Position numbers and translations under genes: made by a program
Shown: positions 14,378 through 22,528 of the stretch, in pieces
Numbering within the stretch: the stretch's first letter is position 1
How the letters are laid out: each line of letters opens with the position of its first letter
The notes under the pieces: model-generated
Database searches by the model: none
Seen by the model: the letters and a program-made list of their open reading frames with translations, nothing else
Told to the model about the DNA's origin: nothing
NCBI GenBank assembly: GCA_937925635.1
Contig: CALALX010000048.1
Coordinates: forward strand, 1-32,280
Direction: 5' to 3'
Origin: an uncultured Caulobacter sp.
GTDB lineage: Bacteria; Pseudomonadota; Alphaproteobacteria; Caulobacterales; Caulobacteraceae
Length of the DNA: 32,280 nucleotides

Positions 14378-15751
14378 ATGACCGAGCGCTGGACCCCGTC
14401 CACCTGGAGAAGCAAGCCCGCCAAGCACGTGCCGACCGACTATCCGGATCAGGCCGTGGTGACGCGCGTGGAAGACGATCTTCGCCGGATGCCGCCGCTC
14501 GTGTTCGCCGGCGAGGCCCGGCGCTTGAAGAGCCTGCTCGGCGACGTCGCGCGCGGCGACGCCTTCCTGTTGCAGGGCGGCGACTGCGCCGAGAGCTTCA
14601 AGGAATTTCACGCCGACAACATCCGCGACACCTTCCGCCTGATCCTGCAGATGGCGGTGGTGCTGACCTTCTCGGGCGGCAAGCCGGTGGTGAAGGTCGG
14701 CCGCATCGCGGGCCAGTTCGCCAAGCCGCGGTCGGAGCCGATCGAGACCATCGACGGGGTGACGCTGCCGTCCTATCGCGGCGACAACATCAACGGCATG
14801 GCCTTCGAGGAAGGCGAGCGCACGCCCGATCCGGAGCGGCTGCTGAAGGCCTACGCCCAGTCGTCGGCGACGCTGAACCTGCTGCGCGCGTTCGCGCAGG
14901 GCGGTTACGCCGACCTGCACAACATCCACCGCTGGACGCTGGGTTTCGTCGCCGACAGTCCGCAGGGCGCGCGCTACCGCGAACTCAGCGACAAGATCAG
15001 CGAGAGCCTGGCCTTCATGGCCGCCATCGGCGTCACGCCCGAAAGCCATCCCGGCATGCGGCAGGTGGAGTTCTTCACCAGCCACGAGGCCCTGCTGCTC
15101 GGCTACGAGGAGGCGATGACCCGGATCGATAGCACCTCGGGCGACTGGTACGACACCAGCGCCCACATGCTGTGGATCGGCGAGCGCACCCGTCAGCTGG
15201 ACGGCGCCCATGTCGAGTTCATGCGCGGCGTGAAGAACCCGATCGGCGTCAAGGTCGGCCCGACCGTGGAGCCGGACGACCTGCTGCGCCTGATCGACGT
15301 GCTCAATCCGGCGAACGAGCCGGGCCGCCTGACCCTGATCGGCCGCTTCGGCGCCGACAAGGTGGCCGAGCGTCTGCCGCGCCTGATGCAGGCGACGAAG
15401 CGGGCGGGCCGGGCGGTGATCTGGTCGACCGACCCGATGCACGGCAACACCCTGAAGGCCAACACGGGCTACAAGACCCGGCCGTTCGACCGGATCCTGG
15501 CCGAGGTGAAGGGCTTCGTCGACGTGGCCGAGGCCGAAGGCGTCCACCCCGGCGGCGTCCACCTGGAGATGACCGGCCAGAACGTCACCGAGTGCATCGG
15601 CGGGGCGAGGGCCCTGACCGAGGGCGACCTCGCCGACCGCTACCACACCCACTGTGACCCGCGCCTCAACGGCGAACAGGCGCTGGAGCTGGCCTTCCTG
15701 GTCGCCGAGCGCTTGAAGTCGGGCCGCGAGCGGATGCGGGAAGCGGGCTAG
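14378..15751 (+). CDS. Class II 3-deoxy-7-phosphoheptulonate (DAHP) synthase
   Basis: It joins phosphoenolpyruvate and erythrose 4-phosphate, the first step of the shikimate pathway to aromatic amino acids, in the cytoplasm. It is 457 residues, the usual length of class II (plant-type) enzymes and unlike the E. coli class I proteins. Visible motifs are LLQGGDCAESF with the metal-binding Cys70, KVGRIAGQFAKPRS, HMLWIGERTRQLDGAHVEF, and STDPMHGNT with the metal His. Start ATG 14378 follows GAG at about -8. The 744-base upstream gap with a 7-bp hairpin at 14289-14309 may hold a regulated leader. Its TAG stop overlaps the convergent esterase stop (CTAG at 15748-15751). Confidence 0.95.
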   Translation: MTERWTPSTWRSKPAKHVPTDYPDQAVVTRVEDDLRRMPPLVFAGEARRLKSLLGDVARGDAFLLQGGDCAESFKEFHADNIRDTFRLILQMAVVLTFSGGKPVVKVGRIAGQFAKPRSEPIETIDGVTLPSYRGDNINGMAFEEGERTPDPERLLKAYAQSSATLNLLRAFAQGGYADLHNIHRWTLGFVADSPQGARYRELSDKISESLAFMAAIGVTPESHPGMRQVEFFTSHEALLLGYEEAMTRIDSTSGDWYDTSAHMLWIGERTRQLDGAHVEFMRGVKNPIGVKVGPTVEPDDLLRLIDVLNPANEPGRLTLIGRFGADKVAERLPRLMQATKRAGRAVIWSTDPMHGNTLKANTGYKTRPFDRILAEVKGFVDVAEAEGVHPGGVHLEMTGQNVTECIGGARALTEGDLADRYHTHCDPRLNGEQALELAFLVAERLKSGRERMREAG

Positions 15752-16593
15752 CCCCGGATGAAGAGCGCCGCCCGCTCGCCCTCCGGGTCGCCGGGCTTGC
15801 CGAAGTCGACATTGATGCTGCGGTGGGTCTCGCCCGGCGCGGAGACGACCTCGGCGCTGCCGCCGGCCGCCCGAAGCGCCGCGGCCAGGCCCTCCGACTG
15901 TTCGCGGGCGTCGGCCCGGCGCTCGACGTGGAAGATCAGGAACGGCGGATAGGCCCGGCCGGGTTCGACGAGGCGCGTCGGCGAGAGCTCGGCGGCGCGG
16001 GCGCCGAACGCGCCCTGGTACATGCTCGCCAGCCGCCGCTGCAGCGGACCGCCGCCGCCTTCGGCCAGCTGCGCCATCTGGCGCGGGGCGTCGTAGCCCG
16101 CGCCGTCGATGCAGATCACACCGGCGAGGTCCTTCGACGAGCGTCCGTGATCGCCGAGGTAGCGAGGGTCGACGCCGACCAGCGCCGCCAGATGGGCGCC
16201 CGCGGAGTGCCCGGCGATGACGATCCGCTGCGGGTCGCCGCCGTTGCGGGCCGCGTTCTCGCTTAGCCAGGCGATGGAGAGCGCGACATCCTCCGCGCAG
16301 CCGCCGGCGTCGACCTCCGGCGCCAGCCGGTAGCCGGCCGAGGCCAGCAGGAAGCCGTGCCGCGCCGCGTAGCCGGGCAGGGCGTTGACCGCGCCCTTGT
16401 CGCCGAGGCTCCAGCCGCCGCCGTGCACGAACAGCAGCACGGGCGCGTCCTTCAGGCCGGGCGTCGGGTAGAGGTCCAGCGCCTGTTTCGGATGCGGGCC
16501 CAGTTGGACCGTCCGGCGCGGCGCGGCGAACGCGGGCAGGGCGGGGGCCGCGAAGGCGGCGGCGAGCGGAAACAGAGCGCGGCGACTGATCAT
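15748..16593 (-). CDS. Tat-exported alpha/beta hydrolase (HSL-like esterase)
   Basis: This is a secreted carboxylesterase or lipase-like enzyme. From ATG 16593 it has 281 residues; the start is set by a clean twin-arginine-type signal (MISRRALFPLAAAFAAPALPAFA). The mature enzyme has the oxyanion-hole HGGGW (about 75-79) and nucleophile elbow GHSAG, typical of the hormone-sensitive-lipase/BD-FAE group, with the catalytic His probably in GETHRS near the C-terminus. It begins 14 bases after the DUF418 gene and is probably in one operon with it. The frame is open far upstream inside that gene, but only by chance. The substrate is unknown. Confidence 0.88.
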   Translation of the reverse strand: MISRRALFPLAAAFAAPALPAFAAPRRTVQLGPHPKQALDLYPTPGLKDAPVLLFVHGGGWSLGDKGAVNALPGYAARHGFLLASAGYRLAPEVDAGGCAEDVALSIAWLSENAARNGGDPQRIVIAGHSAGAHLAALVGVDPRYLGDHGRSSKDLAGVICIDGAGYDAPRQMAQLAEGGGGPLQRRLASMYQGAFGARAAELSPTRLVEPGRAYPPFLIFHVERRADAREQSEGLAAALRAAGGSAEVVSAPGETHRSINVDFGKPGDPEGERAALFIRG

Positions 16594-16607
16594 GCCTGTT
16601 GCACGGC

Positions 16608-17876
16608 TCAGGTCGTCGGCTCCGTCGCCCGCGCCGCCCGCCTCAGGAACGGCTGCGGCTTCCACATCACCAATGAGCGCCAGACCCACTCGAACGGCCC
16701 GTACTGGAAGGCCGCCAGCCACGGCCGGCTCCACAGCAGGATGAAGGCCCAGACCCCCGCGACGACGTAGTAGAGCTGATGGCGTTCCAGCTCGCCGTAG
16801 AGGCCGAACCCGAAGCCGCAAAAGACGAAGGTCGTGATGATCGAGGTCATCAGGTAGTTGCTGAACGCCATCCGTCCCGCCCCTTCGAGCCGGTTGACCA
16901 GCACCTTCAGGGCGCCGGACCGGATGACCAGCATCAGCACGCTGGCGTGGGCCAGGGCGACCAGCGGTCGCGGCGCGGCGGTCCAGACGAAGAACCAGTG
17001 CTGCCGCACGGCCTCGAAATCGGCCTGCACGGTCGACCAGCACAGCCAGACCATCGCCGGGACGCCAAGGCCGTAGCCGACGGCGATTATCGCGGCGTAG
17101 GCGCGGCTCGACCAACGCAGGGTGAAGAAGCCCAGCCGGAACAGGCCCGCGCCGATCAGCATCTGACCGACCGCTTCAGGAATGGCGTCGAGCGGCAGGT
17201 AGCCGAGCTGGACGATGATCGCCGCCCGCATGCGGCTCTTCAGGGCGCTGAAGAAGTCGCCCTGCATCCAGGCGATCTCCTCCTGTCCCATGGCCTTGGG
17301 CGCGTTGAGGAAGAGCTGCAGCTCCTGCCATTGGGCCGCCTGCGCCGGCGTCGCCGCGCCGCTGGCCGCCGCGGCCTGCAGCGCCTTGATGTGCTCGCCC
17401 TCGACGACCCCCTTGGTCAGCAGGGCCAGCAGGATCACGGTCCCGAGGACGATCAGCGTCCTGGCTCCCAGCTTGCGGAACGGGAAGGCGATCGCCCCGG
17501 CGATGGCGTAACAGACCAGGATGTCGCCGAAGAACAGCAGGTAGGCGTGCAGGAAGCCGATGATGAGCAGCCAGAACAGCCGCCGGTAGTGGGTCTCGGC
17601 CGGGCCCGGCTTGCGCCCTTCGGCCCGATCGGCGATCAGCAGCATGCTGGCCCCGAACAGCATGGTGAATAGGGCGCGCATCTTGCCGTCGGTGACCACG
17701 AAGTTGATCGCCCAGGCCCAGAAATTCGCGCCGGTCAGGTCGCCGTAATAGGTCGGATCGACATAGGCGAAGGTCGGCATGCCCATGCCGACGATGTTCA
17801 TCAGCAGGATGCCCAGCACCGCGAAGCCGCGCACGGCGTCGATCGATTGGTGCCTCACGGCGGTCGTGTCGGTCAT
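16608..17876 (-). CDS. DUF418 domain-containing membrane protein
   Basis: This is an integral inner-membrane protein of the DUF418/YeiB family, whose function is uncertain; members are related to acyltransferase-3-type membrane enzymes and possibly act in transport. The 422 residues begin with the family's opening RHQSIDAVRGFAVLGILLMN, followed by KMRALFTMLFGASMLL, and end in the DUF418 region MAFSNYLMTSIITTFVFCG and FEWVWRSLVMW. About ten hydrophobic segments are visible. GGGGGG lies just upstream of ATG 17876. It heads a likely two-gene operon with the Tat-exported esterase 14 bases downstream. Confidence 0.88.
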   Translation of the reverse strand: MTDTTAVRHQSIDAVRGFAVLGILLMNIVGMGMPTFAYVDPTYYGDLTGANFWAWAINFVVTDGKMRALFTMLFGASMLLIADRAEGRKPGPAETHYRRLFWLLIIGFLHAYLLFFGDILVCYAIAGAIAFPFRKLGARTLIVLGTVILLALLTKGVVEGEHIKALQAAAASGAATPAQAAQWQELQLFLNAPKAMGQEEIAWMQGDFFSALKSRMRAAIIVQLGYLPLDAIPEAVGQMLIGAGLFRLGFFTLRWSSRAYAAIIAVGYGLGVPAMVWLCWSTVQADFEAVRQHWFFVWTAAPRPLVALAHASVLMLVIRSGALKVLVNRLEGAGRMAFSNYLMTSIITTFVFCGFGFGLYGELERHQLYYVVAGVWAFILLWSRPWLAAFQYGPFEWVWRSLVMWKPQPFLRRAARATEPTT

Positions 17877-17942
17877 GCGCCCCCCCGGCGTTCTGCAGGG
17901 GAGGGTGATCCTCGGCCGCGGGAAGTCAATATCGCGGCGACG

Positions 17943-18851
17943 CTAGTAGCCGAGGACCCAGCCTTCCTCGCGCTCGACGGCCGCGACGTCGGCCTCCGAC
18001 GGCGAGCCCTTCGGGCCGAAGGCCTCGCCCAGCTTGCCGGCCTCGTCGAGCTTCAGGAAATGCTCGCACAGGGCGCGGACCTGGGCGCGGTCAGGGACCT
18101 CGCCGGGCTCTGGCTTCACCTCGCCGAGCGCCGGATAGACCTCGGCGATCACCGCGTCCAGGCCCTCGAGGTCGGCCTCTTTCAGACCCTTCCAGCCGGT
18201 CTGGAACGGCCAGACCCTGGCCTTGTCGCCCAGCGCGTCGAGCAGTGCTTTCATGCGCGGGATGCCGACGATGGCCTGGCTGCCGACGGTGCCGTTGCCG
18301 AAGATCTGCCAGACGCTCTTGGCCCCGGCCTTGCCCTTGACCTTGGTCGCCAGCTCCGCCCGGCGCAGCTCGGCCGGAAGGCCGGTGCGGTCGAAGTCAG
18401 GCTTGGTGGTCGACAGCCAGCGCTGAGCGTCGCTGGCCGGGCAGCCCCAGAACGGCCAGGGCTGGTCGGTCATCAGCCGGTTCATCTTCGACGCGACCTG
18501 GAAGCGGTTGTTGACGTTGTTGGGCTTGTCGACAACGTCCTTGGCCAGGAAAGCCCACATGCCGGACCAGTCCTCGCCCTTCACCTTGAGCAGCGCGGCG
18601 GTCCCCTCGGGATAGCCGAGCGCGAAGTCGACGCCGATCAGGGCGCGTTCGCCGCGCCGACGTAGGTCGGCCAGGATGTCGCCCAACTGGACCATCGCCG
18701 CCTCGCGGGTGGCCGGGTTGAAGGCCTCGAAGGTCGGGCGGAACCGGATGTCGCGCTTGATGACGCCGATCCAGATGGAATCCTTGCCCTGCCGCGGGGC
18801 CGCGGCGGCGCTCCAGTCGATCATCACATAGGCGCTGAACAGGCGCGACAC
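17943..18851 (-). CDS. Uncharacterised protein, possibly RNase H-fold (DUF429-like)
   Basis: This is a 302-residue cytoplasmic protein without a signal peptide. It opens YVMIDWSAAAAPRQGKDSIWIGV and later has ALIGVDFALGYP; two strands each ending in Asp with an Asp/Glu further on recall the RNase H-like fold of DUF429 proteins, but I cannot confirm it. Similar alphaproteobacterial proteins have, to my recollection, been labelled cobalamin biosynthesis protein CbiG or molybdopterin-related, which the sequence itself does not support. The start is GTG at 18851 with GGAGG nine bases upstream. It diverges from the small lipoprotein gene. Function unknown. Confidence 0.7.
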   Translation of the reverse strand: MSRLFSAYVMIDWSAAAAPRQGKDSIWIGVIKRDIRFRPTFEAFNPATREAAMVQLGDILADLRRRGERALIGVDFALGYPEGTAALLKVKGEDWSGMWAFLAKDVVDKPNNVNNRFQVASKMNRLMTDQPWPFWGCPASDAQRWLSTTKPDFDRTGLPAELRRAELATKVKGKAGAKSVWQIFGNGTVGSQAIVGIPRMKALLDALGDKARVWPFQTGWKGLKEADLEGLDAVIAEVYPALGEVKPEPGEVPDRAQVRALCEHFLKLDEAGKLGEAFGPKGSPSEADVAAVEREEGWVLGY

Positions 18852-18969
18852 GGCGGCGTTCCTCCAGAAGTGGCGGCTCTCTTAGCCCCCCGCGCGCGTC
18901 GGAGGAAGCAGCCCCGTTCACAACGCGCCGCATCGTGATAGGAGCGGTCGTCCGCCCACGGAGATTCCG

Positions 18970-19329
18970 ATGAAGTCCCTTAGCGCCCTCGCCCTCGTCG
19001 CAGCTCTCATGGTCGCTGGTTGCGGCCAGGGTCAGAAGACCGAGGGTGGAGAAGATCTCACCTCGGCACGCGAGCGGTCGAAGATCATCCCGCCGGGACC
19101 GACGGGGCCGGTCTACGCCACCACCGGCACAGTGCAGGCCGCCGACCTCAAGTCCGTGACCCTGGACCACGAGGGCGTCGCCGAGGCCGGACTGGCCGCC
19201 GGCCGCACGACCTTCAAGACCTGGGCCGACGTCATCGCTTCGCCGCCCGGCGAGCCCGGCGCCCGCGTCGCCGTCAAGATCCAGAAGCTCGTCGACGGCT
19301 GGGCCGTGGTGGAGATGACGGGGCGGTAG
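18970..19329 (+). CDS. Small lipoprotein with CusF-like domain
   Basis: This is a 119-residue predicted lipoprotein: signal with lipobox VAGC (Cys18), a linker rich in charged residues, and a C-terminal beta-rich domain (about 50-117). The pattern TGTVQAADLKSVTLDHEGV then TTFKTWADVIA then PGARVAVKIQKLVDGWAVVEM matches the layout of CusF-type periplasmic copper chaperones, including the His of the DHEG turn. The Trp and two Met residues that complete the CusF copper site are not at the expected place, so metal binding is doubtful. ATG 18970 follows GGAG at about -9. It converges on the reductase gene across a strong inverted repeat. Confidence 0.7.
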   Translation: MKSLSALALVAALMVAGCGQGQKTEGGEDLTSARERSKIIPPGPTGPVYATTGTVQAADLKSVTLDHEGVAEAGLAAGRTTFKTWADVIASPPGEPGARVAVKIQKLVDGWAVVEMTGR

Positions 19330-19335
19330 CTTCTA

Positions 19336-19432
19336 CTGTCATCCCGGCCGCAGCGTAGCGGAGAGCCGGGACCTAGCGATTCAATCGCGGCCCCTGGGTC
19401 CCGGATCGGCCTGCGGCCGTCCGGGATGACAG
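19336..19432. repeat. Long inverted repeat between convergent genes, likely terminator
   Basis: CTGTCATCCCGG at 19336-19347 is matched by CCGGGATGACAG at 19421-19432; inside, GCCGCAG and CTGCGGCC, and further GCCGGGACC and GGTCCCGG-type stretches also pair, so most of the 97 bases can form one cruciform or stem. It begins seven bases after the lipoprotein stop and ends 12 bases before the reductase stop. It fits a bidirectional terminator derived from a dispersed repeat. Confidence 0.65.
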
Positions 19433-19443
19433 GGGAGGGCCGC

Positions 19444-20445
19444 TCAGCTCAGCTTGACCAGCATCTTGCCGGTGTTCTCGCCGCGGAACAGCTTCAGGAA
19501 GGCGCCGGGGGCGTTCTCGATGCCCTCGTCGATAGTCTCCTTCCACTGGATCTTGCCCTCGGCGATCCAGCCGGACATGTCCTTCAGGAACTCGGGCAGG
19601 TGCTGGAAGCTGTTGGAGACGATGAAGCCTTCCAGCCGGATGCTCTTGCCGACCGCCTGGATGAGGTTCTTCACGCCGTACATCTCGCCGGTCGAATTGT
19701 ACTGGCTGATCATGCCGCACAGGGCGAAGCGGGCGAACGGGCGGGCGGCGGCCAGGGCCGCGTCCATATGCGCGCCGCCGACGTTCTCGAAGTAGACGTC
19801 GATGCCCTTGGGCGCGACGCGATTGAGGGCCGCCGTCAGGTCGGGCTCGGCCTTGTAGTCGATGACCTCGTCGCAGCCGATCGACTTCAGGTACGCGACC
19901 TTGTCGGCCCCGCCGCAGGAGCCGATGACGGTGTGGCCCTTGATCTTGGCGATCTGCACCACGACCTGGCCGACGGCGCCGGCCGCGCCCGACACGAAGA
20001 CGACGTCGCCGTCCTTCAGCGCCGCGATCTTCAGCAGGCCCACCCAGGCGGTCATGCCCGGCATGCCGGCGACGCCGAGGAAAGCCTGCGGCGGCAGGCC
20101 GAAGGTGTCGAGCTTCTGGACCGCGCCGGCCGGGGCGTTGAAGGCCTCGCGCCAGCCGAACATCGACTGCACCAGGTCGCCGACCTTCAGCGACGGATCG
20201 TTGGAGGCGATGACCTCGCCCACGGCGCCGCCCTGCATCGCTTCGCCCAGCGCGAAGGGCGGGCTGTAGCTCTTCACGTCGTTCATGCGGCCGCGCATGT
20301 AGGGGTCGACGGTCATCCAGTGATTGCGCACCTGCACCTCGCCGGCGTCCGGGGCGGGCAGTTCGACCGTGGCCAGCTCGAAGTTGTCGGCGGTCGGCGT
20401 CCCAACGGGGCGGCTCTTGAGGCGGATCTCGCGCGAGGTGGTCAT
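19444..20445 (-). CDS. NADP-dependent medium-chain oxidoreductase (CurA/leukotriene-reductase type)
   Basis: This is a zinc-independent medium-chain reductase that probably reduces the carbon-carbon double bond of enals or enones with NADPH. From ATG 20445 it has 333 residues; GGAGAAA upstream supports this start over one 15 residues earlier. The opening REIRLKSRPVGTPTADNFEL, WMTVDPYMRGRM and GGAVGEV, and the nucleotide-binding VSGAAGAVGQVVVQIAK with GSCGGADK, are characteristic of the family (PtgR/CurA/YncB). No structural zinc Cys cluster is present, as expected. It diverges from the Gfo/Idh gene, with 107 bases between. The physiological substrate is unknown. Confidence 0.9.
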   Translation of the reverse strand: MTTSREIRLKSRPVGTPTADNFELATVELPAPDAGEVQVRNHWMTVDPYMRGRMNDVKSYSPPFALGEAMQGGAVGEVIASNDPSLKVGDLVQSMFGWREAFNAPAGAVQKLDTFGLPPQAFLGVAGMPGMTAWVGLLKIAALKDGDVVFVSGAAGAVGQVVVQIAKIKGHTVIGSCGGADKVAYLKSIGCDEVIDYKAEPDLTAALNRVAPKGIDVYFENVGGAHMDAALAAARPFARFALCGMISQYNSTGEMYGVKNLIQAVGKSIRLEGFIVSNSFQHLPEFLKDMSGWIAEGKIQWKETIDEGIENAPGAFLKLFRGENTGKMLVKLS

Positions 20446-20552
20446 GGGGTTTTCTCCGGGGGAACGGCGCCGTTCGCGGCGCTCTTTCAAACAGATGTTT
20501 AGCGCCTTCCGTGACCTCGCGGAAGTCGTCGAACCGCGCTAGAGACTCGCCC

Positions 20553-21452
20553 ATGACAAAGATCCTCAAGGCCGGCGTCGTCGGGTCGGGCGTGTTCGGC
20601 GGCTATCACGCGAAGAAGTACGCCGAGATGGGCGGTGTCGAGCTGGTCGGCATCTACGACATCCATCCCGAGCGCTGCTTCGAGATGGCCGGCCAGTTCG
20701 GGGCCGAGGCCTATGGCGATCTGGCCGACCTGATCGCAGACTGCGATATCGTCACGGTAGCCTCGCCGGCCACCACCCACGCCGAGGCGGCGCTGGCGGT
20801 GCTGAAGGCCGGCAAGTCGGTCTATGTCGAAAAGCCCCTGGCCATCACGCTCGAGGAGGCCGACAAACTGATCGCCGAGGCCGCGAAGCAGGGCGTCGTG
20901 CTGGCCTGCGGCCACCAGGAGCGCGTCGTCTCCCAGGCCATGGGACTGCTCGACATTCCGGAAAAGCCCCTGCGGCTGGAGGCGGTGCGCAAGGGCACGC
21001 CGTCGATCCGCAGCAAGGACGTCTCGGTCGTCCTCGACCTGATGATCCACGACATCGACCTGGCGCTGGCCCTGACCGACGCCGAGCCGCTCACCGTCGA
21101 GGCCGACGGCGACCGCGACGAGGTGCGGGCCGAGGCCACCTTCGACGACGGCTTCATCGCCGAGTTTGTCGCCAGCCGGAACGCCGAGGCCCGCGAGCGG
21201 ACGATGAAGATCGTCTATCCGTCGGGCACGCTGGAGATCGACTTCGTCACCCGCGCCTTCACCAACACCACCCCGTTCCCCTTGAACGAGGCCTTCACCG
21301 AAACCCCCGCCGGCCGCGACCCGCTGGGCACGAGCGTGGGCGGCTTTGTGGCGGCGGTGCGCGGGCTGTCACCGCGCCCGGTGGTGACGGGCGAGGAGGC
21401 GGCGAGGGCGTTGGACTTGGCGCTGGCGGTGGAGCAGGCGGGCGGGTTCTAG
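20553..21452 (+). CDS. Gfo/Idh/MocA family oxidoreductase
   Basis: This is an NAD(P)-dependent dehydrogenase of the glucose-fructose/inositol dehydrogenase family. From ATG 20553 it has 299 residues; a 14-residue in-frame extension upstream was not used. The N-terminal Rossmann fold shows GVVGSGVFGGYHAKKYAEM, then the conserved VYVEKPLAITLEEADKL with the Glu-Lys-Pro catalytic lysine, and a C-terminal beta-sheet domain. It is somewhat shorter than typical members (330-380), with a compact C-terminal domain. UDP-sugar, inositol or other sugar substrates are all possible. The stop shares a CTAG with the convergent DUF1493 gene. Confidence 0.85.
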   Translation: MTKILKAGVVGSGVFGGYHAKKYAEMGGVELVGIYDIHPERCFEMAGQFGAEAYGDLADLIADCDIVTVASPATTHAEAALAVLKAGKSVYVEKPLAITLEEADKLIAEAAKQGVVLACGHQERVVSQAMGLLDIPEKPLRLEAVRKGTPSIRSKDVSVVLDLMIHDIDLALALTDAEPLTVEADGDRDEVRAEATFDDGFIAEFVASRNAEARERTMKIVYPSGTLEIDFVTRAFTNTTPFPLNEAFTETPAGRDPLGTSVGGFVAAVRGLSPRPVVTGEEAARALDLALAVEQAGGF

Positions 21453-21877
21453 GGGGCGAGCTTCCGCCATAGCCAGAAGGCAGCCGCTGCTATTGGCAGC
21501 AGAACGATGGCCGCAAGGTTTAACCGGACGTCCCAGCGGGCCTTTGGCAGCCGATGGTCGGGATACTCCATTGGCCAACGCTTCGTTCGGATGGCTTCAA
21601 GCAGGATCGTCGGCGTGATTGGCAGTCGCGGCACCCGCGCGTACGGCGGGAGAAAGAACAGCGCGCCGAAGTTCCAGCCCTCCTCGGCATGGTGAAAGTA
21701 CCAACGGTAGTTGCTCACATCGACGCCGAAGCTGGCCGCGAAGGCTTCAATGAACTCGCTGCCGTCGTCGCCGTCGATGCCGAAGATGTCGAAAACATCC
21801 GCGTCATCCGGCAGTTCGTGCTGCACGTCCGTGAACTCCAGCAGGAATGCGGAGAGATCGCTACGGGCATGATCCAT
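21449..21877 (-). CDS. DUF1493 family protein with C-terminal membrane helix
   Basis: This is a 142-residue protein of unknown function. The acidic N-terminal part (VQHELPDDADVFDIFGIDGDDGSEFIEAFAASFGVD, about 18-53) and the following YRWYFHHAEE match the DUF1493 pattern, which is acyl-carrier-like in general shape. A single transmembrane helix (about 122-138) near the C-terminus, followed by RKLAP, suggests a tail-anchored inner-membrane protein. ATG 21877 is the only methionine start that keeps the family's N-terminus; the ribosome site is weak. It diverges from the glutathione peroxidase gene, with a 16-bp hairpin between. Confidence 0.75.
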   Translation of the reverse strand: MDHARSDLSAFLLEFTDVQHELPDDADVFDIFGIDGDDGSEFIEAFAASFGVDVSNYRWYFHHAEEGWNFGALFFLPPYARVPRLPITPTILLEAIRTKRWPMEYPDHRLPKARWDVRLNLAAIVLLPIAAAAFWLWRKLAP

Positions 21878-21944
21878 GGGCAAGAGATAGCCCACCGCAC
21901 GGCACGATCCGAATCCCGAAAGTGAGGACACACCACCTTCCCCT

Positions 21945-21988
21945 CCTTTCCCGCTCATCCACGCGGAAGCGAGGATGAGCGGGAAAGG
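21945..21988. repeat. 16-bp perfect inverted repeat in a divergent promoter region
   Basis: CCTTTCCCGCTCATCC at 21945-21960 pairs perfectly with 21973-21988 around a 12-base loop. It lies between the starts of two divergent genes, so it is not a normal terminator. It ends ten bases before the -35-like box of the glutathione peroxidase gene. It may be a dispersed repeat (CTCATCCTCGCTTCCGCG-type) or a protein-binding cruciform. Confidence 0.6.
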
Positions 21989-21998
21989 GGGACGGGCG

Positions 21999-22026
21999 TT
22001 GGTGTTCTTGGCGGGGCCGCTATAGT
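21999..22026 (+). promoter_or_regulatory. Candidate promoter of the glutathione peroxidase gene
   Basis: TTGGTG (21999-22004), 14 bases, then GCTATAGT (22019-22026) agree reasonably with the Caulobacter-type consensus TTGaCGS-N10-14-GCTANAWC. The -10 box ends 25 bases before ATG 22052. It is a consensus match only. Confidence 0.4.
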
Positions 22027-22051
22027 TCCCCAAACCCTTGGAGCCCCCGCC

Positions 22052-22528
22052 ATGACCACCGCCCACGACCACGCCTTCACCGCCATCGACGGCGCGCCGC
22101 TGCCGATGACGACTTTCAAGGACAAGGTGGTGCTGGTCGTGAATGTGGCCAGCCAGTGCGGGCTGACGCCGCAGTATGACGGGCTGGAGAAGCTCTACAG
22201 TGACTATCGCGACAAGGGCCTGGTCGTGCTCGGCGTGCCCTGTAACCAGTTCATGGGCCAGGAGCCGGGGGCGGAAGCCGAGATTGCGGAGTTCTGCCGC
22301 ACCAATTTCGGCGTCGACTTCCCGATGACCTCCAAGGTCGACGTGAAGGGCGACGGCGCCCACCCGTTCTACAGATGGGCGGTCGAACAGGTCGGGGAGC
22401 CGGCCGAGCCGGTGTGGAACTTCCACAAGCTGCTGGTCGGCAAGGACGGGTCCCTGATCAACGTCTTCGGCCCGCGCACCGACCCGCAGGACCCCGAGAT
22501 CAAGGCCGCGATCGAAGCGGCGCTGTAG
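22052..22528 (+). CDS. Glutathione peroxidase (cysteine type)
   Basis: It reduces peroxides using glutathione or thioredoxin, in the cytoplasm. The 158 residues match the normal length. The peroxidatic Cys36 lies in VVNVASQCGLTPQYDGLE, where animal enzymes carry selenocysteine. The partner Gln is in CNQFMGQEPG and the Trp-Asn in WNFHKLLVGKDG complete the catalytic tetrad. GGAG lies near -10 before ATG 22052, and a GCTATAG -10-like box lies upstream. The stop codon's last base is also the first base of a 79-base inverted repeat. Together with gor in this window it forms a glutathione peroxide-defence pair. Confidence 0.95.
   Translation: MTTAHDHAFTAIDGAPLPMTTFKDKVVLVVNVASQCGLTPQYDGLEKLYSDYRDKGLVVLGVPCNQFMGQEPGAEAEIAEFCRTNFGVDFPMTSKVDVKGDGAHPFYRWAVEQVGEPAEPVWNFHKLLVGKDGSLINVFGPRTDPQDPEIKAAIEAAL

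Noticed and set aside
16594..17115. Upstream extension of the esterase frame into the DUF418 gene, as a fusion protein
   Set aside because: The added part is an out-of-frame reading of DUF418, and a Tat signal with its own start lies at 16593.
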